64,000 bases of DNA from JBBATK01 sp044228285 (GTDB lineage Bacteria > Bacteroidota > Ignavibacteria > Kapaibacteriales > NICIL-2): assembly GCA_044228285.1 (NCBI GenBank), contig JBGAVD010000002.1, positions 496,001-560,000 of the forward strand, read 5' to 3'. The position numbers were made by a program, and so were the translations under genes. The notes under the pieces were generated by a model. That model searched no databases and was not told the DNA's origin. It worked only from the letters and a program-made list of their open reading frames with translations. Positions 1 to 8,789 of the stretch are shown in pieces; position 1 is the first letter of the stretch; each line of letters starts with the position of its first letter.

Positions 1-551
1 AGGGAAGTGAGGATAACCTCGTTCGACATACTTCCCGTGAGCACGTAGTATGCACCACAAACCATAAGAGGACCCATGAGAATGAACACTAAGAGATCAC
101 CCACAGCTATGTACTTGTAAGCAAAGGAGCCACCCCCACAATAGAAGTAACCACCCAGTATTCCAACAACACCAAGGATGAGAATCGGAGTGCCACGCTC
201 GGCAACCATAAGCAAACCCAAGACGAAGGTTAATGCAAACAAGATCATACCAACGCGATAGACAGCGTCTGGACGTAACAACTCATCAACAAGGATGCGA
301 CTCGATCCATAACTCTCTTTTGTGTCGACGCCCTTCTTATAATCGAAGTAATCGCTAACCAAATTCGTTGCTGCGTGAACCATGACCGAACAAATAATGA
401 TTAGTGGTAACATGGTCCAATACACCTGTCCTTCAAAATTCAATGCTAATGCTGCTCCGAGTAAAGCCGGAGTGATGCTTGCAGTGAACGAAAAAGCTCG
501 CACCGCTTGCATCCATAAACTCATGGGAGAACGGTCAGTTTGCACAGTCAT
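1..551 (-). CDS. menA: 1,4-dihydroxy-2-naphthoate polyprenyltransferase (MenA-type UbiA prenyltransferase), 3' part missing
   Basis: The minus-strand frame is open from an ATG at 549-551 to the window edge, giving 183 residues of the N-terminal part of a membrane protein. Around residues 61-76 it carries the Asp-rich prenyl-diphosphate Mg-binding motif NLVSDYFDYKKGVD, the form seen in MenA rather than UbiA. Hydrophobic helices flank it. MenA attaches the polyprenyl chain to 1,4-dihydroxy-2-naphthoate in the inner membrane during menaquinone synthesis. It is transcribed away from the DUF4197 gene and has its own promoter-like box and palindrome upstream. The C-terminal half lies outside the window, so a general UbiA-family enzyme cannot be fully excluded. 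Confidence 0.85.
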   Translation of the reverse strand, partial: MTVQTDRSPMSLWMQAVRAFSFTASITPALLGAALALNFEGQVYWTMLPLIIICSVMVHAATNLVSDYFDYKKGVDTKESYGSSRILVDELLRPDAVYRVGMILFALTFVLGLLMVAERGTPILILGVVGILGGYFYCGGGSFAYKYIAVGDLLVFILMGPLMVCGAYYVLTGSMSNEVILTS

Positions 552-607
552 AGTGTTGATTGAATAAGTTCGAAGTGTTTGTTTGCGACATAGGCGATCA
601 TTGTTCT

Positions 608-634
608 TGACCGACTCGTCGGTCAGCAAAAATA
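608..634 (-). promoter_or_regulatory. TAnnTTTG promoter box with adjoining TetR-like operator dyad upstream of menA
   Basis: Read on the minus strand, 634-627 is TATTTTTG, a match to the Bacteroidota -7 consensus TAnnTTTG. Directly downstream lies a perfect 7-bp inverted repeat, TGACCGA-n4-TCGGTCA (625-608), where transcription would start. The TGACCGA/TCGGTCA half-sites resemble operators of many TetR-family repressors (general knowledge). No T-run follows on either strand, so it is not a good intrinsic terminator. No well-placed -33 TTG was found. The regulator is not in the window. Confidence 0.5.
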
Positions 635-749
635 CGAGCTCTTTGACGCCTGGCGTTGAGCAAGAATTGGAAATGTTTCCACCATCACTTAAACTCGTTT
701 TGCCCTTTGGTCGTCATAGTGGAGAATACTAATTACATCGTTTTTCTGG

Positions 750-1502
750 ATGAAAAAGCACAATCGATCGGTTTTCATGCCTTTGGCACTCAGTCTCTTG
801 TTTTTGAATGCATCTCTCGATGCTCAAGCGCAGGGCTGGTTGGATAAAGCGAAGAAAGCCGTTAAAGACTACTCAAAGGACTTAAGCAATGTGCCTTTGA
901 CGGAAGAAGAAGCAGCAAAAGGAATTCGCGAGGCTTTGTCTAAAGGAGTGACGAAGGGCAGTGAGGCTTTAGCTATGCTTGACGGCTACTACGCGAACCC
1001 TCAAGTGAAAATCCCTTTCCCTCAGGACGCTCAGAAAGTGGAGAATACCCTGCGCAAAGCTGGCTTGGGTTCAAAAGTAGATGATGCGGTTCTATCCATC
1101 AACAGAGCCGCTGAACAAGCTGCAATTGAGGCAAAACCGATTTTCCTCGAGGCAATAACTGCACTGACTGTACAAGATGCCTTGGGCATCGTCAAAGGAA
1201 ATGACAATGCCGCTACTGAGTACTTGAAACGTAGTACCACCTCACAACTCACACAGAAATTTAGTCCTATCATCGCAGCAGCTCTTGAAAAGGTGCAAGC
1301 AACGAAGTATTGGGAAACGGTGATGAAGTCATACAATAGTATTCCATTCGTCGACAAAGTCAATACGGATTTGACGGCTTATGCAACGCAGAAGGCGATA
1401 GACGGGCTTTTTGTGATGATCGCAAAAGAAGAGCAAGACATTCGAACCAATCCACTTGCACGAAGCTCTGAGTTGCTCAAGAAAGTTTTCGGAGCGAACT
1501 AG
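750..1502 (+). CDS. DUF4197 family secreted protein
   Basis: This 250-residue protein has an N-terminal signal peptide ending near the AQAQ at residues 25-28. The rest matches the DUF4197 pattern throughout: a start like GIREALSKGV, a central NRAAEQAA, DALGIVKG with ATEYLK, SIPFVDKVNTDL, and a final RSSELLKKVFG. The family is a helical periplasmic or outer-membrane-associated protein of unknown function in Gram-negative bacteria. No good Shine-Dalgarno precedes the ATG, as is common in this group. The gene ends 20 bases before the ftsB-like gene and may be co-transcribed with it. Function remains unassigned. Confidence 0.85.
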   Translation: MKKHNRSVFMPLALSLLFLNASLDAQAQGWLDKAKKAVKDYSKDLSNVPLTEEEAAKGIREALSKGVTKGSEALAMLDGYYANPQVKIPFPQDAQKVENTLRKAGLGSKVDDAVLSINRAAEQAAIEAKPIFLEAITALTVQDALGIVKGNDNAATEYLKRSTTSQLTQKFSPIIAAALEKVQATKYWETVMKSYNSIPFVDKVNTDLTAYATQKAIDGLFVMIAKEEQDIRTNPLARSSELLKKVFGAN

Positions 1503-1522
1503 CGCTATATTGCAGCTCAATT

Positions 1523-1852
1523 ATGAGCGAACAACCAGAACAATTTGTGCTTAGCGATGAAGACCGCATGCGACGCCGTCGCAAGCTGATACTATTGCTT
1601 GTAGCTATCGCGATTGTCAGCTTTGGGAGCTTCTCGAACTACGGACTCATCACGCGGTTGCGTTTGGAGTCGCATCGTACTAATATTCTCGATAGTTTGA
1701 ACAGTTTAAGCCTGGTTAGAGATTCTCTCAAACAGCGCAGTTCAAAGCTTCTCTACGATACCTTAGAAATCGAACGTCTTGCACGTGAGAAGTATGGGAT
1801 GGCGGGCGCAAAAGAGGAAGTATATATTATTCGTGACGAGGAGCAAAAGTGA
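1523..1852 (+). CDS. Septum formation initiator family protein (FtsB/DivIC)
   Basis: The 109-residue product has a basic N-terminus (RMRRRRK), one transmembrane helix at about residues 22-42, and a heptad-like periplasmic coiled coil. It ends with LAREKYGMAGAKEEVYIIRD, the C-terminal signature of FtsB/DivIC proteins. These bind FtsL and FtsQ/DivIB in the divisome and help activate septal peptidoglycan synthesis. Size and topology are normal. The stop codon shares one base with the ATG of the ridA-like gene, so translation is probably coupled. Confidence 0.85.
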   Translation: MSEQPEQFVLSDEDRMRRRRKLILLLVAIAIVSFGSFSNYGLITRLRLESHRTNILDSLNSLSLVRDSLKQRSSKLLYDTLEIERLAREKYGMAGAKEEVYIIRDEEQK

Positions 1853-2358
1853 TGCGGCTCCATAGGGAACTCCTTCTTGGTCCTACACGTTTTCTAGCGC
1901 TACAGAGCACGGTCTTCCTCATCGTGTTTCCGCTCGTCTTCTTAGTTTCGTGCTCATCCACATTGCATACTTCGAACATGAAAACAATAATCCATAGTGA
2001 TCAAGCTCCAGCACCTATAGGCCCTTATTCGCAAGGCGTTGCTGTTGAGGGACGTTTATACTACTTCTCAGGTCAAATTCCTCTCGACCTTAGTGGAAAC
2101 ATTGTACCAGGTGGTATCAAAGAACAAACTCACCAGGTCTGCAAAAACATCCTGGCCCTCCTTCAGTCGCAATCTTTGAGCTTCGATAACGTTGCGAAAA
2201 CAACCGTCTTTCTCAAAGACATGAACGAGTTCGCAGCGATGAACGAAGTCTATTCCGAGTACTTTGGCAACTCGAAACCCGCGCGCTCCACTGTTGAAGT
2301 GGCACGTCTTCCAAAAGATGTGCGTGTTGAAATTGAAGTTATTGCTGCTGCGCCCTAA
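1852..2358 (+). CDS. ridA: RidA/YjgF/UK114 family enamine/imine deaminase with lipoprotein signal peptide
   Basis: From about residue 43 this is a complete RidA domain: QAPAPIGPYSQGV, GQIPLD, KTTVFLKDM, and the C-terminal PARSTVEVARLPKDVRVEIE containing the substrate-binding Arg. RidA hydrolyses reactive 2-aminoacrylate-type enamines and is normally cytosolic. Here the frame begins upstream with a basic start, a hydrophobic stretch and a lipobox LVSC (Cys34). The ATG at 1852 overlaps the ftsB stop by one base and has a GAGGAG Shine-Dalgarno at 1838-1843, eight bases away. An in-frame ATG at 1978, which would give an ordinary cytosolic RidA, has no visible ribosome site. The sequence therefore favours an exported lipid-anchored form. 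A GTG at 1849 is a less likely start. Confidence 0.85.
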   Translation: MRLHRELLLGPTRFLALQSTVFLIVFPLVFLVSCSSTLHTSNMKTIIHSDQAPAPIGPYSQGVAVEGRLYYFSGQIPLDLSGNIVPGGIKEQTHQVCKNILALLQSQSLSFDNVAKTTVFLKDMNEFAAMNEVYSEYFGNSKPARSTVEVARLPKDVRVEIEVIAAAP

Positions 2359-3080
2359 TGACTGCTATTATACTTCGACACATTCACTTGCTCGCTGTAC
2401 TCGCGTGCGCTCTCGTAGTTCCGTGTACACTGGTGCAGGCACAAGCTGTGCTCAGTTCTGACTTGAAGAAGGAAGTTCAGACAACAGATTCGATACAAGG
2501 TGCTGCTCAGTTTGAGTGCACTCATGAGACTGCAATGGAGACAGCAACTGCTCTCACGTCAACTTCGTTCGCCTTCATACAGAAAGGCGTAGTAGCTGAG
2601 CCAGATTCAGTTCGTAGTGATCAAACGCCTCCATCAGATAAACCCATTGTCACAAGACAAGGGCTGCCTGAAAAAGAACCAAAGTCTCCAAGTGGGGCTT
2701 TGACAAGGTCGTTGGTGTGTCCAGGCTGGGGACAACTCTACAACGAGTCGTACTGGAAATCTGCTTTGTTTTTCGGTGCTGCAGCAACGGCTACAGGAAT
2801 ATTGTTGTGGAACAACGCAAAGTTTCTCAACGAGAACACAATCTATGAGACCAAGGGAATCAGCGACGTGCAAAAAGCACTAGCCTATAGTAGACGCGAA
2901 TTCTATCGCGATCAGAGGGATGTGAGCGGATTGTGGCTTCTTGGTATCTATGCACTTTCGGCTGTTGACGCCTATGTAGGAGCACACCTCTTCGACTTCG
3001 ATGTTAGCGATTCAGGTATTGGTTTACTGCCTGTTGTAAGCCCTGGAAATGTAAGCTTCAACGCAAGCTGGCGTTTTTAG
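2358..3080 (+). CDS. DUF5683 domain membrane protein
   Basis: The 240-residue protein starts on an ATG overlapping the ridA stop by one base, so it belongs to the same coupled set. Residues 1-29 form a signal peptide and are followed by a polar linker. From about residue 115 comes the DUF5683 core: SLVCPGWGQLYNESYWKSAL, then a hydrophobic helix (FFGAAATATGILLW) and the final AVDAYVGAHLFDFDVSD segment. DUF5683 is a membrane-associated family common in Bacteroidota, of unknown role. Its start pairs with no visible Shine-Dalgarno, consistent with coupling. Confidence 0.8.
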   Translation: MTAIILRHIHLLAVLACALVVPCTLVQAQAVLSSDLKKEVQTTDSIQGAAQFECTHETAMETATALTSTSFAFIQKGVVAEPDSVRSDQTPPSDKPIVTRQGLPEKEPKSPSGALTRSLVCPGWGQLYNESYWKSALFFGAAATATGILLWNNAKFLNENTIYETKGISDVQKALAYSRREFYRDQRDVSGLWLLGIYALSAVDAYVGAHLFDFDVSDSGIGLLPVVSPGNVSFNASWRF

Positions 3081-3094
3081 AGTCGCATCAGTAC

Positions 3095-4405
3095 TTATCG
3101 CTGCAAGCTGATGCGCACGCGGACACTTCTATTCTTTGACCGACCTTCTTCAGTCCTATTCTCAAAACGCGGATCGTGACTTGCGTGAGCTGTCGTGCTC
3201 AGGAAGTGCATACAACGTCCACCGAGCTCAGACCGAAGCGCACGGCGTACAGCAGCTGCGCGATGCGTGGAGAGGAGTTTGTTGTGAAGTTCTGTACCTG
3301 TTGAATCGGTCCAGGCATCAAGACGAAGGTTCCAGCAACTGTGTTCTCTGTATGGCGCATGCTTCGCAAGCGCCTGGCGTAGTTCTTCCTGGTCGACTGT
3401 AGAGCTGTTCAGTGCGAAGTGCAAGTCGAACTCAATAGAGCCAATGAGAGTGGGTTTCTCCGCTTGGAGCAAACTCGAACCCATGCGAAGCGTGACCGGA
3501 ACTTCTACGTCATATATGCCTTGGGTGCCTAGACTGTCGGAGGAAATAATCATTGCATGAGAGCCATCAGCACTTAGACTAAAGCAATGGTCAAGATGAG
3601 CCGTGTTCACATCAGGTCCAAGATTCTGAGGCTCCGACCAGTTCGTCCACGAACTGTCGATTCGATGGCTGACGAACAAGTCTTGGCTGCCAAAACCTCC
3701 GCGTCCATCAGACGAAAAGTACAAGGTGTTTCCATCAAAGCCCAGGCATGGAGAGCCTTCTGTGGATTTCGTGTTGATGCCAGCACCGAGGTTCTGTGGT
3801 TCGCTGAAAACGAGACTCGTCCCTTTTCGAAAGCTCACAAACAAGTCAAGCCCACCAATTGACTTCTCATTTTGAATTGCCAAGAACAACGTACTTTCAT
3901 CGAACGCCAAGTGTGCATAGAAGTTCTTCGAATCATTGCGAAAATTCTCAATGATGAGAGGCTCGGGCTCAGTCCACCTTGTGCCATCGTAGCGACAGAT
4001 TGAGAAGGCATGCATTTTCTCTGATCCTGTCGCTCCCGAAGTTTGCAGGAGTGCAGTACCATGAAGTGGAGAGATTGAGCAGAGAACATTACTCTCACTC
4101 GTATTGATGGAGGCTCCTAGGTTTCTTGCCTCAGTCCAATATCCCTGGGCGTTTCGTTCGCAATACCAAACATCATCTGGGTCGCGCGTTTGACCAATGT
4201 TTTCAGGATGATACTTACGCGAGAAGTAGAGACGTTTTGCATCATAGCTCAACACCGGACTGACCACAGAAGAGAAGGAGTTGACAACAGAGCTCAAGCG
4301 TTGCTTATGCGATACCGTGCTTGATGAAGTGTCGGGTAAAGGCGGCGCGCCAGCGCTGCGTTGGGCAAGAATCAAAAAGAAGATGGTGAGATAGAAGCGC
4401 ATCAT
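3095..4405 (-). CDS. OmpA-like domain envelope protein with PD40/TolB-like beta-propeller repeats
   Basis: The protein has a signal peptide (MMRFYLTIFFLILAQRSAGA) and several PD40-type repeats such as RLYFSRKYHPENIG and GNTLYFSSDGRGGFGSQDLF. A C-terminal OmpA/MotB-like domain follows from about residue 325 (FDLHFALNSSTVDQEELRQ ... NKLLSTHRAAAVRRAL), which normally holds peptidoglycan. The arrangement, a periplasmic propeller plus peptidoglycan anchor, is common in Bacteroidota and sometimes linked to T9SS accessory proteins. The frame extends to a TTG at 4426 that would overlap the mfd stop. I chose the tandem ATGs at 4405/4402 because they place the signal peptide normally, with GAGGAA 13 bases upstream. 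It lies immediately downstream of mfd. Confidence 0.82.
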   Translation of the reverse strand: MMRFYLTIFFLILAQRSAGAPPLPDTSSSTVSHKQRLSSVVNSFSSVVSPVLSYDAKRLYFSRKYHPENIGQTRDPDDVWYCERNAQGYWTEARNLGASINTSESNVLCSISPLHGTALLQTSGATGSEKMHAFSICRYDGTRWTEPEPLIIENFRNDSKNFYAHLAFDESTLFLAIQNEKSIGGLDLFVSFRKGTSLVFSEPQNLGAGINTKSTEGSPCLGFDGNTLYFSSDGRGGFGSQDLFVSHRIDSSWTNWSEPQNLGPDVNTAHLDHCFSLSADGSHAMIISSDSLGTQGIYDVEVPVTLRMGSSLLQAEKPTLIGSIEFDLHFALNSSTVDQEELRQALAKHAPYREHSCWNLRLDAWTDSTGTELHNKLLSTHRAAAVRRALRSELGGRCMHFLSTTAHASHDPRFENRTEEGRSKNRSVRVRISLQR

Positions 4406-4422
4406 ATTGTGTCGGACGTTCC

Positions 4423-7400
4423 TCAACTCTGCTTCGTGTTTTTATACTGGTCGATTGCCTCCAACACTTCCATGCTGAGAGTTTGAACGATCATCAATGC
4501 CTCATCACGACGACTGAGTGGAATCTCGATGACGGTTCGCTTGTTCTTCTGGACGAAGCGAGAGCCTTCGCGAAGAGAGACCTGGGCAACGATGCGTGGG
4601 AAGACGGACTCGAAATAGTGGTCTTGGGGGTTAAGGGGCAGCTCGATCGACATGAGGTTTTGGCTCACCATAATGCGGTCGAAACCTGCAGGTAGTGCTG
4701 TGAGGCGAATGCGCACTGCGTACAACAAGTTTTCAGCTTCTGCAGGAAGTGCGCCATAGCGATCTCGGAGTTCGGCAGCGATATCTGAAACCAGCTTCTC
4801 AGTTCGGGCGTTGAAGAGTCGTTTGTAAAACTCGAAGCGCTCTGTGTCGCGTCGAACGTAGCTCTCTGGCAACAAGGCATCACCGTCAAGCTCTACAGCC
4901 AGATCATCATTGGTGAAGTTGAGGAGTTCTACCTCACTAAACATCTCAGCGAACTCGTCGTGTCGAAGTTCGCGCATGGCTTCATCCAGAATCTTCTGAT
5001 AGGTTTCGAGTCCTAACTCAGCAATGAAGCCACTTTGCTCACCACCTAGTAGGTTACCTGCTCCGCGAATCTCCAAGTCTCGCATGGCTAGATGAAAACC
5101 GCTCCCGAGATCGGTATGCTCTTCGATTGCTTGCAAACGTCGGATCGAGGTGCGATTTAAGGTTTTTACTGGAGGCACAAGGAGATAGCAAAAGGCTTGA
5201 GTGTTCGAGCGTCCCACACGTCCGCGCAGTTGATACAATTCCGCTAGACCAAAGCGATCGGCGCGATTGATGATCATGGTGTTGACGTTCGGGATGTCCA
5301 AACCACTCTCCACAATCTTCGTACTCATCAGCACATCGAACTTGCGTTCCATGAAACGCTCCATTACTGTTTCAAGCTTGCCGCTGTCCATTTGTCCGTG
5401 CGCGATGCCAAACTTCAAACCAGGCACAATCTCAACAAGTCGCATCGCCAAGTCATCAAGATCCTGGATAGTATCATTAACGAAATAGAGTTGTCCTCCA
5501 CGATCCAGCTCGCGTGTGATTGCTTCACGAAGAGTGTGCTCGTTCCACTCTGTGATTGCTGTTTGTACTGGCAGACGATTACGTGGTGGTGTTTCGATGA
5601 TACTAAGATCTCGAGCGCCCATCAGTGAGAAGTTCAGGGTACGCGGTATTGGAGTAGCTGTCAGCGTGAGCGTATCAACATTAGCGCGAATACTTCTCAG
5701 CTTCTCCTTTGCCCCAACGCCGAAGCGCTGTTCTTCGTCGATAACGAGCAAGCCAAGATTGCGGAACACGATGTCTTTGCTGAGGATGCGATGAGTACCA
5801 ATCAGAATGTCGATTGCTCCTTCATCCAGTTTCTTCACCAACGCTTTTTGTTCTTCTGGGCTACGGAAGCGAGAGATCACATCGACGCGAATAGGGAAGC
5901 GGCGTAGACGTTCACTGAAGGTGAGATAATGTTGTTGTGCAAGAATTGTTGTGGGGACCAAGACGGCAACTTGCTTGCCTGCCTGGGCCGCCTTGAACGC
6001 AGCTCGAACAGCGACTTCTGTCTTTCCGAAGCCAACATCGCCACAGACCAATCGGTCCATCGGCATCGACGTTTCCATATCAGCTTTAACCTCAGCCGTT
6101 GCCTTCGCTTGATCTGGCGTGTCTTCATACATAAACGAGGCTTCAAACTCTTTCTGCCAAACTGTATCGCTTGGAAAGGCGAAGCCGCGAAGAGATTTAC
6201 GCTGAGCATAGAGTTTGATGAGATCGCGCGCGATGTCCTTGATCTTCTTTTTCGTGCGTGCTTTCTTTCGCTCCCATTCACCAGAGCCTAGCTTGCTGAG
6301 CTTTGGCGCAGTGCCGTCGGCAGCAGAGTAGCGCTGAAGCTTGTTGATGTAATTCAGGTGAACGTAGAGCACATCTGAATCGGCAAAGACCAGTCGTACA
6401 CTTTCTTGTTTGTTCCCACCGATACTGATGGTTTCAAGTCCGTCGAATTGTCCTACACCCTTATCAATATGTACAATAAGGTCTCCCTTATGCAGTTGCT
6501 GGAGCTCACGAAGGGTCAGACCTGCAGGGTTTGAGTACTTACGCGCGTCATGAAAGCGTTGACGGTTGAAGACTTGGTGTTCGGTAAAGAGTGCTATGTG
6601 TTCGTCCGGCCAAACAAAGCCTGCATTCGGGGTGGCATGTTCCCAACTGATATCCTCAGTTCTCAAAGGACTCTGTTCTAAGTCATCACCTTCAATGCGT
6701 TCCGCAACATTCTCAACAAGTTCACGAATGCGCCTCGTATGAATACTTCCCTCGGCGCAAAGGAAAACCTTGTACTTCTGTTCTTGCAGACTACTGAGTT
6801 CGTTATAGAGTTTCTCAACCGTTGCATCGACAATAGTCTGCGTTTGGCTTTTCGTTTCGATATCTACCACGCCAAGAGGATTGACCAGAAAGCAGCGTTG
6901 ATCTAGCAAACGTGAGTAGAGTTCGGACTGTTCAAGCTTTTCAAAGTCTTGAGCAACCACCTCAGGTTGATCAATGACGATAATTGTTGACTCGTCGATG
7001 TACTCGAAAAGTGTGCAGCTAAACTCATCGTTTTCGTTCGAGATGAAACGAGCGAGGAACTCTACGGAATCATGTTCGCGAATGGAGCGTTGTGAGAGAG
7101 GATCGAATTCGCGAATGGACTCGACGGTGTCGCCCCAGAACTCAACGCGAAGGGGAGTAGACCAACCAACAGGGAAAACATCCACTATTCCACCGCGAAT
7201 AGCTACGTCGCCAGGTTTCGCCACGAAATCACGTCGTTCAAAACCATTCAACAACAGATGCTGCTGAAACTGTTCGAATGCAAGTGAATCGTCGCGCTTC
7301 ACCTGGAATATATTCTCGATGACCGAGTTTGGTCTAGGCAGAGGTACAAGAAACGAGGAAGCAGCTGCAACAACGATAGATTGCTCACTATGCTCTATTG

Positions 7401-7737
7401 TTGATACAACATCAACAACACGCGTCATTTCGTCTGTGTGATGATCCAGTGCCGAACGCGTCTTTCGGCTTTCTGAAAAGACTGATACATGGGGATGATC
7501 TACAAGCAAGGATAGATCATGATACCACGCACCGATGTTCTCAGCTGCGCTCACAATAACCAATCTCTGCTTGCTATGTTGTTGTACGGCCGCAGCCGCC
7601 ATTGCTTTCAGGGAGCCCTGAAGCATTTTGGTGGAGAGACTAGTGCCTGCATCTAAGGCTGTAGTCAGTCGACGGAAATAGCTTGAGCGCTCGAAAGTGC
7701 GTCGAAGCACTTTGAGCGCGGCAGTACGAGTATTCAT
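4423..7737 (-). CDS. mfd: Transcription-repair coupling factor
   Basis: The 1104-residue product has the full Mfd layout. It has a UvrB-homology N-terminal part (GDVAIRGGIVDVFP, about 176-189) and a CarD-like RNA-polymerase interaction domain at about 417-480 (KGDLIVHIDKGVGQFDGL). A RecG-like translocase follows, with Walker A GDVGFGKT at 566-573 and the DEEQ box at 667-670. Helicase motifs IVESGLDIPNVNTMIINRAD and QLRGRVGRS come next, then a C-terminal TRCF domain. Mfd removes stalled RNA polymerase at lesions and recruits UvrA. Length is slightly below the usual 1150 or so, with no obvious missing part. Confidence 0.97.
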   Translation of the reverse strand: MNTRTAALKVLRRTFERSSYFRRLTTALDAGTSLSTKMLQGSLKAMAAAAVQQHSKQRLVIVSAAENIGAWYHDLSLLVDHPHVSVFSESRKTRSALDHHTDEMTRVVDVVSTIEHSEQSIVVAAASSFLVPLPRPNSVIENIFQVKRDDSLAFEQFQQHLLLNGFERRDFVAKPGDVAIRGGIVDVFPVGWSTPLRVEFWGDTVESIREFDPLSQRSIREHDSVEFLARFISNENDEFSCTLFEYIDESTIIVIDQPEVVAQDFEKLEQSELYSRLLDQRCFLVNPLGVVDIETKSQTQTIVDATVEKLYNELSSLQEQKYKVFLCAEGSIHTRRIRELVENVAERIEGDDLEQSPLRTEDISWEHATPNAGFVWPDEHIALFTEHQVFNRQRFHDARKYSNPAGLTLRELQQLHKGDLIVHIDKGVGQFDGLETISIGGNKQESVRLVFADSDVLYVHLNYINKLQRYSAADGTAPKLSKLGSGEWERKKARTKKKIKDIARDLIKLYAQRKSLRGFAFPSDTVWQKEFEASFMYEDTPDQAKATAEVKADMETSMPMDRLVCGDVGFGKTEVAVRAAFKAAQAGKQVAVLVPTTILAQQHYLTFSERLRRFPIRVDVISRFRSPEEQKALVKKLDEGAIDILIGTHRILSKDIVFRNLGLLVIDEEQRFGVGAKEKLRSIRANVDTLTLTATPIPRTLNFSLMGARDLSIIETPPRNRLPVQTAITEWNEHTLREAITRELDRGGQLYFVNDTIQDLDDLAMRLVEIVPGLKFGIAHGQMDSGKLETVMERFMERKFDVLMSTKIVESGLDIPNVNTMIINRADRFGLAELYQLRGRVGRSNTQAFCYLLVPPVKTLNRTSIRRLQAIEEHTDLGSGFHLAMRDLEIRGAGNLLGGEQSGFIAELGLETYQKILDEAMRELRHDEFAEMFSEVELLNFTNDDLAVELDGDALLPESYVRRDTERFEFYKRLFNARTEKLVSDIAAELRDRYGALPAEAENLLYAVRIRLTALPAGFDRIMVSQNLMSIELPLNPQDHYFESVFPRIVAQVSLREGSRFVQKNKRTVIEIPLSRRDEALMIVQTLSMEVLEAIDQYKNTKQS

Positions 7738-8207
7738 GCGCGTTGTACTGCCTTGGATTATGCCTTCGGCAGTAGAGCCTCAAAAATACGGGAGCAGAGC
7801 AGCATAGCAGTGAAAAATCCTTATTCAGTTTCAGCTTTGAGTGATGTGTACACTTTTGCAGCTGTGGACTGCGAAGACTTGCTCAAAGTAGCCAATCCGA
7901 ATCTTGGTCTTTAGCTCATAACAAAAGTTCAAACCGCGCTAAGTCCAAGCCAGTACTTGCCATTCATGCCTTTTTCTCGTGCTCAACGTTAGCTTGAGTG
8001 GAAAATTTATAGCCAAAAATGCCTTCTTTGAATACTTTTTTCTTGCGGATAGAGACTTCTGGAATTAAATTGCAGACAAAAAACTCTTAAAACCTGAATT
8101 GCAGTTCGTATCCTTCGAAATGCAGAGCAGAACTGAGCTTTGAAATTGCATTGGTCTAGTCTCTTTCATCTACAATTGGTTTGGCACAATCACCAGGAGG
8201 TGCACTC
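7738..8207. other. Divergent intergenic region between mfd and the Rrf2 regulator
   Basis: This 470-base stretch between divergent genes contains no convincing coding frame. It holds the mfd promoter box at its left end. On its right a weak sigma-70-like pair, TTGCAT (8146-8151) and TACAAT (8171-8176) with 19-base spacing, precedes the Rrf2 gene. A strong Shine-Dalgarno AGGAGGTG lies at 8195-8202. The AT-rich middle shows nothing recognisable. Confidence 0.5.
7781..7788 (-). promoter_or_regulatory. Candidate TAnnTTTG promoter box of mfd
   Basis: On the minus strand 7788-7781 reads TATTTTTG, 43 bases before the mfd ATG, preceded by CCCG much as the box upstream of menA is preceded by CTCG. 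The match to TAnnTTTG is exact, but no clear -33 TTG lies at the expected distance. Confidence 0.4.
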
Positions 8208-8663
8208 ATGATTTCCAAAACCTGCATTTACGGCATACAAGCGATGATTCACATCGCTTCGCAGAAGCCCGGACAATGGGTTTCTATTCAGTCCATTGCC
8301 AACAGTCTGAATATTTCGTTCCATTTCCTCACGAAAGTACTGCAGCAGTTAACGGCGGCAGGAGTGATGAATTCGCAGCGTGGTGTGCATGGAGGGGTGA
8401 TGTTGGCAAAGAGTGCTGAGGAAGTAACTCTGCTCGACATCATTACTATTATCGACGGCACAGATATTTTTGAACAATGCATGCTTGGTTTGCCTGGTTG
8501 TGGAACCGCGGAGGCATGTCCGGTTCATGACCGTTGGACAGCGCTGCGCACCGAAATTGCTAGGGTTTTCATGGGCACTACACTCGATCGCTTGGCTAAA
8601 GATGCGACAACCCTTAATTTAAGACTTGCGCATCCTGAATATCTGCGTCGGATGACCTTGTAG
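8208..8663 (+). CDS. Rrf2 family transcriptional regulator with Fe-S ligand cysteines
   Basis: The 151-residue protein begins MISKTCIYGIQAMIHIA, the typical Rrf2 opening, with a winged helix-turn-helix to about residue 65 (ISFHFLTKVLQQLTAAG, SQRGVHGG). The cluster-binding loop has Cys91, Cys98, Cys104 and His107, nearly the same spacing as the [2Fe-2S] ligands of IscR, so an iron-sulfur sensor is likely. The ATG at 8208 follows an AGGAGGTG ribosome site; an upstream TTG at 8181 is less likely. The next gene is a c-type cytochrome, so it may control respiration or respond to NO, O2 or Fe-S status. The exact signal cannot be read from sequence. Confidence 0.9.
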   Translation: MISKTCIYGIQAMIHIASQKPGQWVSIQSIANSLNISFHFLTKVLQQLTAAGVMNSQRGVHGGVMLAKSAEEVTLLDIITIIDGTDIFEQCMLGLPGCGTAEACPVHDRWTALRTEIARVFMGTTLDRLAKDATTLNLRLAHPEYLRRMTL

Positions 8664-8789
8664 GACCCGAAAGGGGACGACTGGTTTTGTCTCAGGTCTC
8701 TCATTCGAGACTTTTCTATGTGCAGAGAGTTTCATTTGTCTACAACATTGTCAACTACCTTTTTGTCACACTTTTACAGGATACCCACA

